This document shows, in pieces, positions 8,366-16,933 of a DNA stretch of 56,067 nucleotides. Positions within the stretch are counted from its first letter, which is position 1. Each line of letters opens with the position of its first letter. The DNA is taken from contig JANQPX010000072.1 of NCBI GenBank assembly GCA_028285265.1, forward strand, positions 1 through 56,067, written 5' to 3'. The position numbers were made by a program, and so were the translations under genes. This DNA comes from Geminicoccaceae bacterium (GTDB taxonomy: Bacteria > Pseudomonadota > Alphaproteobacteria > Geminicoccales > Geminicoccaceae). The notes under the pieces are model-generated. The model worked only from the letters and a program-made list of their open reading frames with translations. It made no database searches and was not told the DNA's origin.

Positions 8366-9190
8366 CTATTCATCGTCACCAAAGAAAGGCTGGCTACCTC
8401 CTTCGAGCACGACAATTTTTCTATAGGGCAGTCGGAGCCTTGAGATGACCAAAGTGGGCGTCGTGGCAAAGGCGACCTCATAGCGTCCCTGCATCAAACC
8501 GGCAAAGCGTTCAACGCCTCGCCGAGAGAAGTAATGCATGGGTATAACGACCGATGGTGAGATTTGATTGATGACCTCGACCATCAGTTCCTGCGCCATC
8601 GTATACACACCGTCGATGGGGGCGAGGAGCACGTCAATCAAACCGAGTTCCTGAAGATGCTGATCAGTCAATGTGTGATGAAGATGCCCGAGATGGGCAA
8701 TGCATAAGTCTGCAAGCTCGAACACAAAGATCGAATTGGAGTTATACCTTGTACCTCCATAGTCTCGGACATTTGTTGGAATGTTGCGGACCCGAATATC
8801 TTTAAAATCAAGATCATGCTCGGCAATGGTGCCAGACTCACCCCAACCCTTGAGAACGTGGGTGACACCAGGCTCGATCGTTTCTGAGTAATGGGTGCTA
8901 TGCGCATTGTTCATCGTCACAATGTCAGGAGCAAAGGGCGCCCGATGCACACCGTTATAATCGGTCACGGCCGTAGCGCCTCCTGAACTCTCGATCAAAA
9001 AGCTGGAATGGCCGAGATAGCTGATCCGCACATCGCCCTCTTTTGGCAGAGCGACGGGAATAATCCTTGGATCAGCTTGCACCATCGGGAGACACTGCGC
9101 TAGGCCTGTGCTCACCCCTGCAACGATCGTGATACCCGCTATCAAGGCCTGAAGACAGTGCTTCAGAAAACGTCGACCGAACCTACCCAT
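8366..9190 (-). CDS. exported MBL-fold metallohydrolase (UlaG-like)
   Basis: From the ATG at 9190 the product is 274 residues with an Arg-rich n-region and hydrophobic core ending VSTGLAQC, a signal peptide and possibly a lipoprotein cysteine. The metallo-beta-lactamase fold is of the UlaG/L-ascorbate-lactonase-like kind: ISYLGHSSFLIE, TVNNAHSTHYSE-like region (NNAHSTHYSE), IAHLGHLHH with histidine ligands, and VIPMHYFSRRG near the end. The substrate is unknown. AGGAG lies 9 bases before the ATG at 9190; the upstream in-frame ATG at 9199 is only one base from it and the ATG at 9223 has none, so 9190 is preferred. A small membrane gene follows. Confidence 0.83.
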   Translation of the reverse strand: MGRFGRRFLKHCLQALIAGITIVAGVSTGLAQCLPMVQADPRIIPVALPKEGDVRISYLGHSSFLIESSGGATAVTDYNGVHRAPFAPDIVTMNNAHSTHYSETIEPGVTHVLKGWGESGTIAEHDLDFKDIRVRNIPTNVRDYGGTRYNSNSIFVFELADLCIAHLGHLHHTLTDQHLQELGLIDVLLAPIDGVYTMAQELMVEVINQISPSVVIPMHYFSRRGVERFAGLMQGRYEVAFATTPTLVISRLRLPYRKIVVLEGGSQPFFGDDE

Positions 9191-9257
9191 AGCCGTCATC
9201 TCCTGTGAACGGATGTGGCCCAATTGTCGGTTCTTCGCCGAGACCAGTCGTGCCGGT

Positions 9258-11054
9258 TCAACGACGACTGAACGCTTCTAAAAACCAGTCCCTAAAGGCA
9301 TCCATGCGCCTGACGCCGTCAGTCTCTTCAGGATGCATGCCATGCACCAACCCCCATTTTAGGAATGGCTGCAAAAGCTCCGGATTTCCAGTGACGATAT
9401 GAATTGGGACGTCTTGTGTCACCCCCTTCCCGATCACCAAAGGGACAGGCTGATGGTCACCGATTATGATCATGAGCGTTTTGTCGTTGACGTGCTTTGT
9501 AGCGTAGGAAGCTAGCATATCGAGCACATAGCGAATCGATTTACCGTATTGCTCACGCAAACGGTGGGGCTCGGTCCAGACCGCATACAGCGAGTCACCA
9601 GCGTCGGCCCAAGCTGAGAAGACCCTGCCATCGCCGATCAAATCCCAATCCTGAACGACCGGAGGGATATGGGTCCAAGGTGCGTGGCTACTGATCAGCG
9701 CGAACTCGGCGAAAACGGGACGACTGTCCTCTCTATATGAACGTTCGAAACGTTCGAAAGCCGCCATCGTGTATTGATCCGGCATTGTCGCCCAATTGTA
9801 GGGCCGACCACCATAACCCATGTCAGCAGCGGCATAAATCCGCTCAAAGCCAAAATGTGAACCCGCTGGCCAGGGCTTCGTGATCGCCGGCTTGATCGCA
9901 ACGGTACGGTGACCGCGTTCACGGAAGGCTCGGGTCAAGGTCAGGCGATCAGCTGCAGAAAAAGCATCATGGTAGCGCTGATGCGGCAACCAAAGCCCGC
10001 TACTCAAGGTGCCGTGAGCGAGCCAGGATTGCCCCCCCATGATCGGCGAGGTCAGGTAAGAGGAAGCGCTGACGAGCCCCGCCGTTGCCAGCTTGGTCTC
10101 AAAGGCATCAAGCGATGGCCGACTAAAGCGCCGAAACCAATCCTGGTCGAGCACACTTCGGCCATAGGATTCAACGAACACCAACAGAACATCAATGTCA
10201 CTGAGTTCGGCCAGCAATTGATGACGCGGATGATCAGCAAACCGATCAATTTCAGCCGTTGTTTTGAAGCGGTCGAGCGCTGCCTCCAGCTGTAGGCTCC
10301 GTTCGACTTGACTCCATACCGTCGTACTGGCCCTTGCATGGATCAAACGATCAAGGCTGGAAGCCACAACACTCGCTGGTAGCAGTTTACCACCGACGTA
10401 GCCGAGGATCAGCAGGCCGGCGACGATCCGAACGACCGCACCGTGCCGTCTTCCTGTGGTCACTTGCTGGATCGTCCGTATCGCCCCAAGAGCTAGGCTG
10501 TAAATCGCAAAGGCCAATAAGAGCTGCAGTATCATCAAAAACCAGCCTGTTGGTCCTTTGAAGGAACCGTTTTGTAGGTCCATGACATGGGTATAGATGC
10601 CAAGATCCTGGAACAGGACAAAGGGACGGCCAAGCACCATACGAAGGCCAAGATCCGTCAAGCAAAGCACCGTAAGAAGCAAGGTGATCAAGGCGACGAT
10701 GTGACCAAACAAGAATGCCAGTGGACCACGGCGAAGAAACGGGAAAATAGCAATGGCCCAGGTTACAATTAGGATCTCGAAGGCGATCCCGTCGAGAACG
10801 CTCGCATTGACAGCGATTGAGGAAACGATGGGCAAAAAAAGCGCTGGCCAGCGGCCTGGAGCTGCTCCGGGATTCACATCGTCAAAGTCGACCGGCAGGT
10901 TCCAAAAGATGGAGAGGCAACAAAACGCCGCGAGAAGGAAGAGGGGCTTGATGGCATAGCGGAGCTTGTCTGATAGTCGCTGTGCATCGCTTCCCAATCG
11001 GGACGGCCGGGGAACCTCCCCTCCTAGGTCAACTTTCGATGCGTGCGTAGACAT
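9258..11054 (-). CDS. LTA synthase / phosphoglycerol transferase-like membrane sulfatase-fold protein
   Basis: The start at ATG 11054 gives 598 residues; the frame is open further upstream, but that part overlaps the FkbM gene. Five or so N-terminal hydrophobic segments (roughly 35-245) are followed by a large extracytoplasmic alkaline-phosphatase-superfamily domain: VFVESYGRS (metal site), MGGQSWLAHGTLSSGL (nucleophile region), and IIIGDHQPVP near the C-terminus. This is the layout of lipoteichoic acid synthase, OpgB and related phosphoglycerol or phosphoethanolamine transferases. In a Gram-negative it would modify periplasmic glucans or other envelope glycans. It overlaps the FkbM methyltransferase by 26 bases, so both are translated together. 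Substrate is inferred only. Confidence 0.83.
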   Translation of the reverse strand: MSTHASKVDLGGEVPRPSRLGSDAQRLSDKLRYAIKPLFLLAAFCCLSIFWNLPVDFDDVNPGAAPGRWPALFLPIVSSIAVNASVLDGIAFEILIVTWAIAIFPFLRRGPLAFLFGHIVALITLLLTVLCLTDLGLRMVLGRPFVLFQDLGIYTHVMDLQNGSFKGPTGWFLMILQLLLAFAIYSLALGAIRTIQQVTTGRRHGAVVRIVAGLLILGYVGGKLLPASVVASSLDRLIHARASTTVWSQVERSLQLEAALDRFKTTAEIDRFADHPRHQLLAELSDIDVLLVFVESYGRSVLDQDWFRRFSRPSLDAFETKLATAGLVSASSYLTSPIMGGQSWLAHGTLSSGLWLPHQRYHDAFSAADRLTLTRAFRERGHRTVAIKPAITKPWPAGSHFGFERIYAAADMGYGGRPYNWATMPDQYTMAAFERFERSYREDSRPVFAEFALISSHAPWTHIPPVVQDWDLIGDGRVFSAWADAGDSLYAVWTEPHRLREQYGKSIRYVLDMLASYATKHVNDKTLMIIIGDHQPVPLVIGKGVTQDVPIHIVTGNPELLQPFLKWGLVHGMHPEETDGVRRMDAFRDWFLEAFSRR

Positions 11055-11811
11055 CGCCGGAGCTGAGGCCTCCTCGCTGATTCGAGAGCCAGTCCTGTAT
11101 GCCTTCAGCGGTCTGCCAATGACTAAATTCCAATGACATGCTCTCTCCAAAGGAGACGTTGTATCGATATCGGCCAAGCACCTCGAGAAGATCGACCGCT
11201 TCGATAGCCACATCGATCACAGCCGGCAAGAATTCAATAGAAAGTGATTTGATCGGATGCGAGAGGCCTTTTAGGACCTCCGCTTCAAAACCCTCAACAT
11301 CGATCTTGCAGAAGGCTGGTTCACCAAATGTCTTGATCAGCTGATCAAGTGTTGTGACCTCGACCTCGCTCGACGCCCGCCAGGTGACGCTGTCGAACCC
11401 GCCCCCTTCTACAACTTGAGCAATCCAGTCTCCGGAAAGCGTACTCACGGTCGGATTCGTTGGATCGGCCTGGAGTAAGGCTGATCCCACTTCTGCACCG
11501 ATCGCCGTCTCAACAACCTTCACATCGTCCCGTCGCTTAAACAGCCAGCGGAGCCAGGCGGCCAGGTCGGCTTGTGGCTCGACAGCGACAACCTGCGCGC
11601 CAAGAGCCGTCCAGGCGCGCGTTCGATCACCGACATGTGCGCCGATATCGAACGCCAAATCACCGGGTTGAATAAACGATCCGTAGAGCCTCTTGAGCTT
11701 TTGAGATCGAGAACGGCCGCCATAGTAGATGGCAAGCGAACGGACTAAGCCATAGACACGCGGCCATTTGTCCGGTCCGGAGAAGATAGGAGCGAGCTCT
11801 GCTATGCTCAT
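11029..11811 (-). CDS. FkbM-family methyltransferase
   Basis: A 260-residue SAM-dependent methyltransferase. LAFDIGAHVGDRTRAW is motif I, QVVAVEPQ carries the acidic residue that binds the ribose, and CKIDVEGFEAEVLKGL is the FkbM signature near the C-terminus. FkbM proteins O-methylate sugars, polyketides or other small groups. I chose ATG 11811 with GGAA 9 bases upstream; a TTG at 11841 is also in frame but would run into the start region of the divergent carbonic anhydrase. It is coupled to the LTA-synthase-like gene, so methylation of an envelope glycan is plausible but not shown. Confidence 0.85.
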   Translation of the reverse strand: MSIAELAPIFSGPDKWPRVYGLVRSLAIYYGGRSRSQKLKRLYGSFIQPGDLAFDIGAHVGDRTRAWTALGAQVVAVEPQADLAAWLRWLFKRRDDVKVVETAIGAEVGSALLQADPTNPTVSTLSGDWIAQVVEGGGFDSVTWRASSEVEVTTLDQLIKTFGEPAFCKIDVEGFEAEVLKGLSHPIKSLSIEFLPAVIDVAIEAVDLLEVLGRYRYNVSFGESMSLEFSHWQTAEGIQDWLSNQRGGLSSGDVYARIES

Positions 11812-11843
11812 TGAGTCACATTCCGAGACTGAGGAAAACAATC

Positions 11844-12365
11844 ATGCGCTATGCCTTGGGCAACGACCGAGTCGAAACCGACGGCGACGACTTCTGGATC
11901 GCCCCTACGGCGGTGGTCATAGGTAAGGTCAAACTCGCTCAAAAAACCAGTGTCTGGTGGCATGCCGTCCTACGTGGCGACAATGAACCCATCACCATCG
12001 GAGAAGGCACGAACATTCAAGACGGAACGTTGATCCACACGGATCCTGGTTTTCCCGTCCAGATCGGCAAGCGCGTCACTGTCGGCCATATGGCGATGAT
12101 TCATGGGTGTTCCATAGGGGATGGCACGTTGATCGGCATTAATGCCGTGGTCCTGAACGGCGCCAAAGTCGGGAACAACTGCCTGATTGGCGCCAAAGCG
12201 TTGGTCACCGAGGGTATGGAGATTCCGGACAATTCGCTTGCTGTGGGAGCGCCGGCAAAGGTGATCCGCGAAGTCACGCCCGAAAATGTTGAGCGTATGC
12301 AGCAAGGCGTCGACGCCTATATCAGCCGCGCCCGTTTCTATAGCGAACATTTGCACGAGGACTGA
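11844..12365 (+). CDS. gamma carbonic anhydrase-family hexapeptide-repeat protein
   Basis: A 173-residue left-handed beta-helix protein with repeats of [LIV]-G-x4 such as VTIGEGTNIQDGT, IGKRVTVGH and IGDGTLIGINAVV. The three zinc-ligand histidines of the gamma-carbonic anhydrase family are recognisable in LIHTD and VGHMAMIHG. It could hydrate CO2, but the family also includes PaaY and CaiE thioesterase-like proteins, and paaG/paaI are 7 kb away, so that alternative is open. The start ATG 11844 has GAGGA 8 bases upstream; the frame extends to a TTG at 11811 without ribosome-binding support. It is divergent from fkbM over 32 bases and convergent with the M48 gene. Confidence 0.87.
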   Translation: MRYALGNDRVETDGDDFWIAPTAVVIGKVKLAQKTSVWWHAVLRGDNEPITIGEGTNIQDGTLIHTDPGFPVQIGKRVTVGHMAMIHGCSIGDGTLIGINAVVLNGAKVGNNCLIGAKALVTEGMEIPDNSLAVGAPAKVIREVTPENVERMQQGVDAYISRARFYSEHLHED

Positions 12366-12380
12366 CGACGCGGCATCGAT

Positions 12381-13136
12381 CTAGCGAGGCTGATAGACTG
12401 CCAGCGCTTCCGGCATCAGTTCTTGAAGCCGTGCGATTCGATTACCGGGCGAGGGATGGGTCGAGAGAAACTCCAATTGGCGGCCAGCGCCGGCCGCTTC
12501 CATGTTGCGCCATAGATCGACTGCCGAACGAGGATCGTACCCGGCTTCGGCCATATAAAGGAGGCCGATATGATCGGCCTCAGACTCCTGGACACGACTG
12601 TTCGGTAGCGTGAACAGATATTGGGAAGCCAAGACAGCGCCGATGGTAGTCAGCTGGTCACCACCCGTTGCGATGCCAGCTGCCGCCACACCACCTTGAG
12701 CCAAAATCCCCTGGGACATGCGTTCATTGCCGTGCCGGGCGATCGCATGGGCAACTTCATGGCCCATGACCGCAGCAAGCTGATCGTCGTTCTTCGCCAC
12801 TTTGAAAAGGCCGGTATTGACACCGACCTTACCCCCCGGCAACGCAAAGGCATTAGGACTGTCGTTGTCAAAAAGGGTAAACTCCCAATCCCAATCGGGC
12901 TGGGGGCTAATCGCGGCTATGCGCTTACCAACCTCCTGCACACGTCGGTCAAGCGCCCTGTCATTGGAGCGCGGCATCTCCTGCTTCATCTGATTGTAAG
13001 CCTGAAGACCAAGCGCCTGCACTTGCTGATCGCCCACAAGGATAAGCTGGCTTCGACCGGTGATCGGCGCCGTGTCACACGCCGCCAATATCGCCAAGGC
13101 TGTGAAAGCTGAAGCAATCGGTTTGAAGCGTTTCAT
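12381..13136 (-). CDS. M48-family metalloprotease lipoprotein
   Basis: A 251-residue zinc peptidase. Residues 1-20 form a lipoprotein signal with lipobox LAAC (Cys20); the zinc motif is HEVAH at 126-130 with RHGNERMSQG after it, and QESEADHIGL supplies the third ligand. The architecture matches the Oma1/LoiP-like periplasmic proteases that degrade misfolded outer-membrane proteins. The N-terminal ITGRSQL segment is typical of the group. It is monocistronic, convergent with the carbonic anhydrase (15 bases) and divergent from the GH42 gene over 286 bases in which I see no gene. Confidence 0.9.
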   Translation of the reverse strand: MKRFKPIASAFTALAILAACDTAPITGRSQLILVGDQQVQALGLQAYNQMKQEMPRSNDRALDRRVQEVGKRIAAISPQPDWDWEFTLFDNDSPNAFALPGGKVGVNTGLFKVAKNDDQLAAVMGHEVAHAIARHGNERMSQGILAQGGVAAAGIATGGDQLTTIGAVLASQYLFTLPNSRVQESEADHIGLLYMAEAGYDPRSAVDLWRNMEAAGAGRQLEFLSTHPSPGNRIARLQELMPEALAVYQPR

Positions 13137-13422
13137 GATCGTCCATTCCGCTGATCAAATTATCAGGTGACGGGTTTAAGAGCCCGTTCTTGTACGTTGA
13201 AGTAACACATGCTCTGTCAAGATCAATCGGCAACCATCGCTGATCGGTGCCGGCCTACTCTATTGAAGCAGACCTAACATCGCGAGCCCTGTCGCTCGAT
13301 GCCCAATGTGGGATAGAAAAGTCTTGGACCGACGGACAATTGTCGGCATGGTTTCGTACCTGTCGGGTGCGAGATAGGTTCTGAGAAAGTTTGCAAGCGA
13401 TACAACGGCGGAGAGTTCTAGT

Positions 13423-15369
13423 TTGCTTGGCGTTTGCTATTATCCCGAACACTGGCCTGAAGAGCGGTGGTCGACCGACGCTTCAATGATGGCGGATCTC
13501 GGAATTCGCTTTGTGCGAATCGGCGAATTTGCTTGGAGTCGCCTCGAGCCTGCACGAGACCGCTTCGACTGGACGTGGCTTGACCATGCACTCGACACGC
13601 TGAACATGGCGGGTCTTCAAGTCATTCTCGGCACGCCGACAGCGACTCCACCAAAATGGTTAATCGATCAGCGCCCCGATATTCTCGCTTGGGACCAAAA
13701 CGGCCAACCGCGTCGCTTCGGCTCACGTCGCCATTATTGCTTTACAAGCCCAGCATGGCGCGAAGAGACGGCTCGCATTTGTCTCATCATGGCCAAACGT
13801 TACGGTGATCATCCCGCAATTGTTGGTTGGCAGCTTGACAATGAATATGGCTGCCACGACACGGTCCTATCGTTTGCACCTCACTGCCGCTCGGCGTTCC
13901 AAAGCTGGCTCGAGCGGCGCTACGGCACGATCGATCGGCTGAATAAAAGCTGGGGTACAGTCTTTTGGGCGCAGGACTATCAGGACTTTGCCCAGATCGG
14001 TCTTCCGCATCAGACCGTCACCGAAGCCCATCCCGCTCATCGCATGGACTTTTGGCGTTTTTCGTCCGATCAGGTGATCAGCTACAACCGGATGCAAGCT
14101 GAGATCATTCGCCAACATTCACCTGAGCGTTTTATTAGCCATAACGCTATGGGTCTGTTCCATGACTTCGATCACCGTGCCCTTGCGGCCGATTTGGACG
14201 TGATCACCTGGGACAGCTACCCGCTGGGCTTCACTGACCAGCGCATGGGCCTTGATGAAGCGACGAGAGCGCGATTGGCGACGTCAGGACACCCTGACAT
14301 CGCCGCATGGCATCATGATCTCTATCGCGGCACGTCGGAAGGTGGCCGGTTCTGGGTGATGGAGCAACAGCCTGGGCCCGTCAATTGGGCTGACCACAAT
14401 CCGATACCTGCTCCCGGTATGGTCCGGCTATGGACGCTTGAAGCCCTTGCTCACGGCGCAGAGGTCGTGAGCTATTTCCGTTGGCGTCAAGCGCCGTTTG
14501 GTCAGGAGCAGATGCACGCTGGTCTCCTTCGGCCTGATGGCGTGCCGGCTCCCGTCGTTGATGAGATCAAACGCCTTCAACACGATCTCCGTAAGCTTGA
14601 CCTCGGCGCCAAGACGTCGGCACCGGCGAACGTCGCCATCATCGCCGACGACGCGTCTCATTGGATTTACGGGATTCAACCTCAGGGCATGAATTTCGAT
14701 CTGAAAGCACTGAACTTTGCGTTCTACAGTGCTTGTCGGCGCCTGGGCTTGAATGTCGATGTACTGCGCCCTGGCGCCGACCTCACTGGTTACGCTTTAG
14801 TCATCGTTCCCAGCCTGCCCCTGCTGCCGAAGGCACTGATCGACGCCTTGGCAGGTTACAAGGGAAAGGTTGTTGTCGGTCCACGGAGCGGCAGTAAAAC
14901 GCGCGAGATGCAAACTCCGCCTGAATTAGCGCCGGGCAGCCTTCAGACCTGGCTTCCACTCAAGGTCATTCAAGTCGGGAGTCTGCCGCCCAGCGTCGAT
15001 CGCAGTGTCGTGTGGCGCAACAAACGATATCGCCTTGCAATCTGGTATGAACACATCGAATCCGACCTCGAACCTGAAGGGCATTTTGACGACGGCAGTG
15101 GCGCAGTCTTCCATACCGGTCACTGGCATTATCTAGCCTTTTGGCCCGACGAGACCTTTTTGCTCGACTACCTCGAGTCGATATTCGAAGAGCTCGATAT
15201 TGAGACGATGCGTCTGGCCGATTCGCTTCGACTTCGCCGATTGGGCGACCTGAACTTTGCTTTCAATAGCGGGCCCGAAGCGTTGAAAACCCCCGCACCG
15301 GATGGGGCCAACTTTCTTTTGGGTGGCGACGAGATCGAGCCGAGAGACGTTGCGATATGGAGAAACTAA
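13423..15369 (+). CDS. GH42 beta-galactosidase
   Basis: A 648-residue family 42 glycoside hydrolase. It begins with the diagnostic MLGVCYYPEHWPEE, has the acid/base Glu141 in WQLDNEYGCHD and the nucleophile Glu314 in WVMEQQPGPVNW. Trimerisation and C-terminal beta domains follow (about 390-600). No signal peptide, so it cleaves imported beta-galactosides in the cytoplasm. The TTG start at 13423 is supported by GGAGAG 6 bases upstream and by the conserved N-terminus. It ends 7 bases from the convergent MazF-like gene. No sugar transporter is adjacent, so the substrate supply is encoded elsewhere. Confidence 0.92.
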   Translation: MLGVCYYPEHWPEERWSTDASMMADLGIRFVRIGEFAWSRLEPARDRFDWTWLDHALDTLNMAGLQVILGTPTATPPKWLIDQRPDILAWDQNGQPRRFGSRRHYCFTSPAWREETARICLIMAKRYGDHPAIVGWQLDNEYGCHDTVLSFAPHCRSAFQSWLERRYGTIDRLNKSWGTVFWAQDYQDFAQIGLPHQTVTEAHPAHRMDFWRFSSDQVISYNRMQAEIIRQHSPERFISHNAMGLFHDFDHRALAADLDVITWDSYPLGFTDQRMGLDEATRARLATSGHPDIAAWHHDLYRGTSEGGRFWVMEQQPGPVNWADHNPIPAPGMVRLWTLEALAHGAEVVSYFRWRQAPFGQEQMHAGLLRPDGVPAPVVDEIKRLQHDLRKLDLGAKTSAPANVAIIADDASHWIYGIQPQGMNFDLKALNFAFYSACRRLGLNVDVLRPGADLTGYALVIVPSLPLLPKALIDALAGYKGKVVVGPRSGSKTREMQTPPELAPGSLQTWLPLKVIQVGSLPPSVDRSVVWRNKRYRLAIWYEHIESDLEPEGHFDDGSGAVFHTGHWHYLAFWPDETFLLDYLESIFEELDIETMRLADSLRLRRLGDLNFAFNSGPEALKTPAPDGANFLLGGDEIEPRDVAIWRN

Positions 15370-15376
15370 GGCAGAT

Positions 15377-15736
15377 CTATCGACCGAGGATGAGGTCGAG
15401 AAGGTGGCGGAGACTTTGACGGTCGGCAAAGGCTAGCTGGCCTAAAATTAATCTCACCCGTTGCTGCTCCACCGTGGCAAGAACCGGGGTAAAAACCGCT
15501 CCTCGTTCAAGACCAGCGGCTTCGGCAGCTTGTAACGGCAATTCGCCTGAACTTGCATCCGGACGGTTCTGAATCGTGACAGCCATAATCAAGACATTGC
15601 TTCGCTGCTGATTATACGTGCTTGAGCTTACGATCACGCCGGGGCGAGCCTCGGGTTCTTTCTGATCGGGGATCGCATAGGACGCGACGACGATGTCGCC
15701 GAAGGAAAAACCTAACCTGTTATCAAACCCGGCCAT
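15377..15736 (-). CDS. orphan PemK/MazF-like endoribonuclease-fold protein
   Basis: A 119-residue protein with the MazF/PemK barrel pattern: FSFGDIVVASYAIPDQKE, ARPGVIVSS (the RP-x-x-V/I motif of the family), a central VLIMAVTIQ strand and a C-terminal helix. MazF-like toxins cut mRNA and normally pair with a small upstream antitoxin. The 156 bases upstream hold only a 33-codon frame and a repeat-like segment, and the next gene is the RpiR regulator, so no antitoxin is adjacent. It may be a domesticated or orphan family member. It is transcribed behind rpiR and convergent with GH42. Its RNase activity is inferred from fold similarity only. Confidence 0.65.
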   Translation of the reverse strand: MAGFDNRLGFSFGDIVVASYAIPDQKEPEARPGVIVSSSTYNQQRSNVLIMAVTIQNRPDASSGELPLQAAEAAGLERGAVFTPVLATVEQQRVRLILGQLAFADRQSLRHLLDLILGR

Positions 15737-15744
15737 GCTTCTTG

Positions 15745-15840
15745 TCGTTGTTCCTCTTTGACCGTCATGCCGAAGGGGCAGCGCAGTGACCGCGCCAGCG
15801 AGCGCGGAACCATATCAGGTCGCCCTCGGCGCGCAATCAG
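15745..15840. repeat. hairpin-rich intergenic segment, possible dispersed repeat
   Basis: Between rpiR and the MazF-like gene lies a GC-rich segment with a perfect stem CCGCGC-cagcga-GCGCGG at 15790-15807. Its conceptual translation, SLARSLRCPFGMT, resembles read-through of short dispersed intergenic repeats seen in many alphaproteobacteria. I find no second copy in this window, so the repeat call rests on resemblance alone. No T-tract follows the hairpin in either direction, so it is not a convincing terminator. Confidence 0.25.
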
Positions 15841-15892
15841 GGACTCGCGCAGCTTCTAAAAAATTTTACAAGAATTGACCATGGATTGGTCT

Positions 15893-16765
15893 TTATCGGG
15901 CGTCGGCGGCAAGATGGTGACCGAGTGAAACGGAAAGGGCGAGAGCCAGACACATTGCCGCGCTGAGTGGTCTGAAGCCATGAGCCTCGCTCTCGATCAC
16001 CTCAAAACTGACATCGGCAGATCGGGCAATCGGGCTCAAGGGCCCATCGGTGATACCAATCAATGGTGTTCCGTCATCTAGACATCGTTCGGCGATCCCA
16101 GCGACATCAGCCGCATAGGGTTGAAAGCTAATCGCAACGACCGCGTCATCAGGAAGAATGGCGCGCTTTTGCTGATCCAGCATGCCTCCAACACCGTCGA
16201 GTAGGCAGGCGGGGCGGCCCAGCTCGTTCAAGAGATAGGCCATGTAGCTGGCTACCGGAAAAGCACGTCGCTGCGCAATGACGTAGACCAACCTGGCTTT
16301 GCCGAGGATGGCAATGGCGGCGTTGAGGCGCTCAAGTGGCATTTCCTGCCTTAGTCGGTCCAGCCCCTCGATACCCGCTGCCGCGACGTCGTCCAGCATC
16401 ATGGAGGGTAGAGGTTGACCTCCCGACCGCTGCTCTTCGGACAATCGCTTGATGCGATCGTCATAGGTCGGCGTTCGAGACACCAGCCGATCCCGGAACA
16501 AGCGCTGCATGCGTGTGAAACCATCAAATCCAAGGGCTTTGGCAAAGCGAATCAGGCTTGATGGCGGTACCTTTGCTCTCTCGGCGATGACGGCAATCGT
16601 TTCCAGCGCCATATCATCTGGATGGGCAAGGGCATATTCTGCAACCTGCTGTAGTCGTTTACTCAATGTTTCGTAACGCTCGGAAATCGCCTCTTTGAGC
16701 GTGTCATAGTCACTTGGTCGGCTGCCAGTGGCATGCCTGGCAATTCGATCGGTCGGTCGCGGCAT
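15893..16765 (-). CDS. MurR/RpiR-family transcriptional regulator
   Basis: A 290-residue regulator with an N-terminal HTH_6 domain (about 25-100; RAKVPPSSLIRFAKALGFDG is the recognition region) and a C-terminal SIS sugar-phosphate-binding domain (about 130-275, with LVYVIAQRRAFPVASYM). RpiR proteins sense phosphosugars or related ligands and repress or activate neighbours. It is divergent from the PLP decarboxylase across 168 bases that contain a palindrome, so control of that gene and of itself is likely. GH42 is nearby but separated by the MazF-like gene. The ligand is unknown. Confidence 0.88.
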   Translation of the reverse strand: MPRPTDRIARHATGSRPSDYDTLKEAISERYETLSKRLQQVAEYALAHPDDMALETIAVIAERAKVPPSSLIRFAKALGFDGFTRMQRLFRDRLVSRTPTYDDRIKRLSEEQRSGGQPLPSMMLDDVAAAGIEGLDRLRQEMPLERLNAAIAILGKARLVYVIAQRRAFPVASYMAYLLNELGRPACLLDGVGGMLDQQKRAILPDDAVVAISFQPYAADVAGIAERCLDDGTPLIGITDGPLSPIARSADVSFEVIESEAHGFRPLSAAMCLALALSVSLGHHLAADAR

Positions 16766-16840
16766 AACGCTTCCTTTCGGCGTCGACCACGCCCTCCCCC
16801 CAATAGCGCTGACGATAGGCCGGTTCTAAAGTGATCACGA

Positions 16841-16850
16841 ATGAATTCAT
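16841..16850. promoter_or_regulatory. palindrome in the rpiR/decarboxylase divergent region
   Basis: ATGAATTCAT is a perfect 10-bp palindrome about 75 bases upstream of rpiR and 83 bases upstream of the decarboxylase TTG. Its central position suggests a shared operator, possibly bound by the RpiR protein itself. A palindrome of this size can also occur by chance. Confidence 0.3.
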
Positions 16851-16933
16851 GGCATTATCGATCGGAAAATGTCAAAAATCCATAGCGCTTCAACGACATA
16901 CGGCCTTGAAGCAAGAGATGGGAGCAGCGCGCA

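Noticed and set aside
15737..15892. Possible antitoxin upstream of the MazF-like gene
   Set aside because: Only a 33-codon frame ending after the toxin start, with repeat-like translation; no antitoxin-like DNA-binding pattern.
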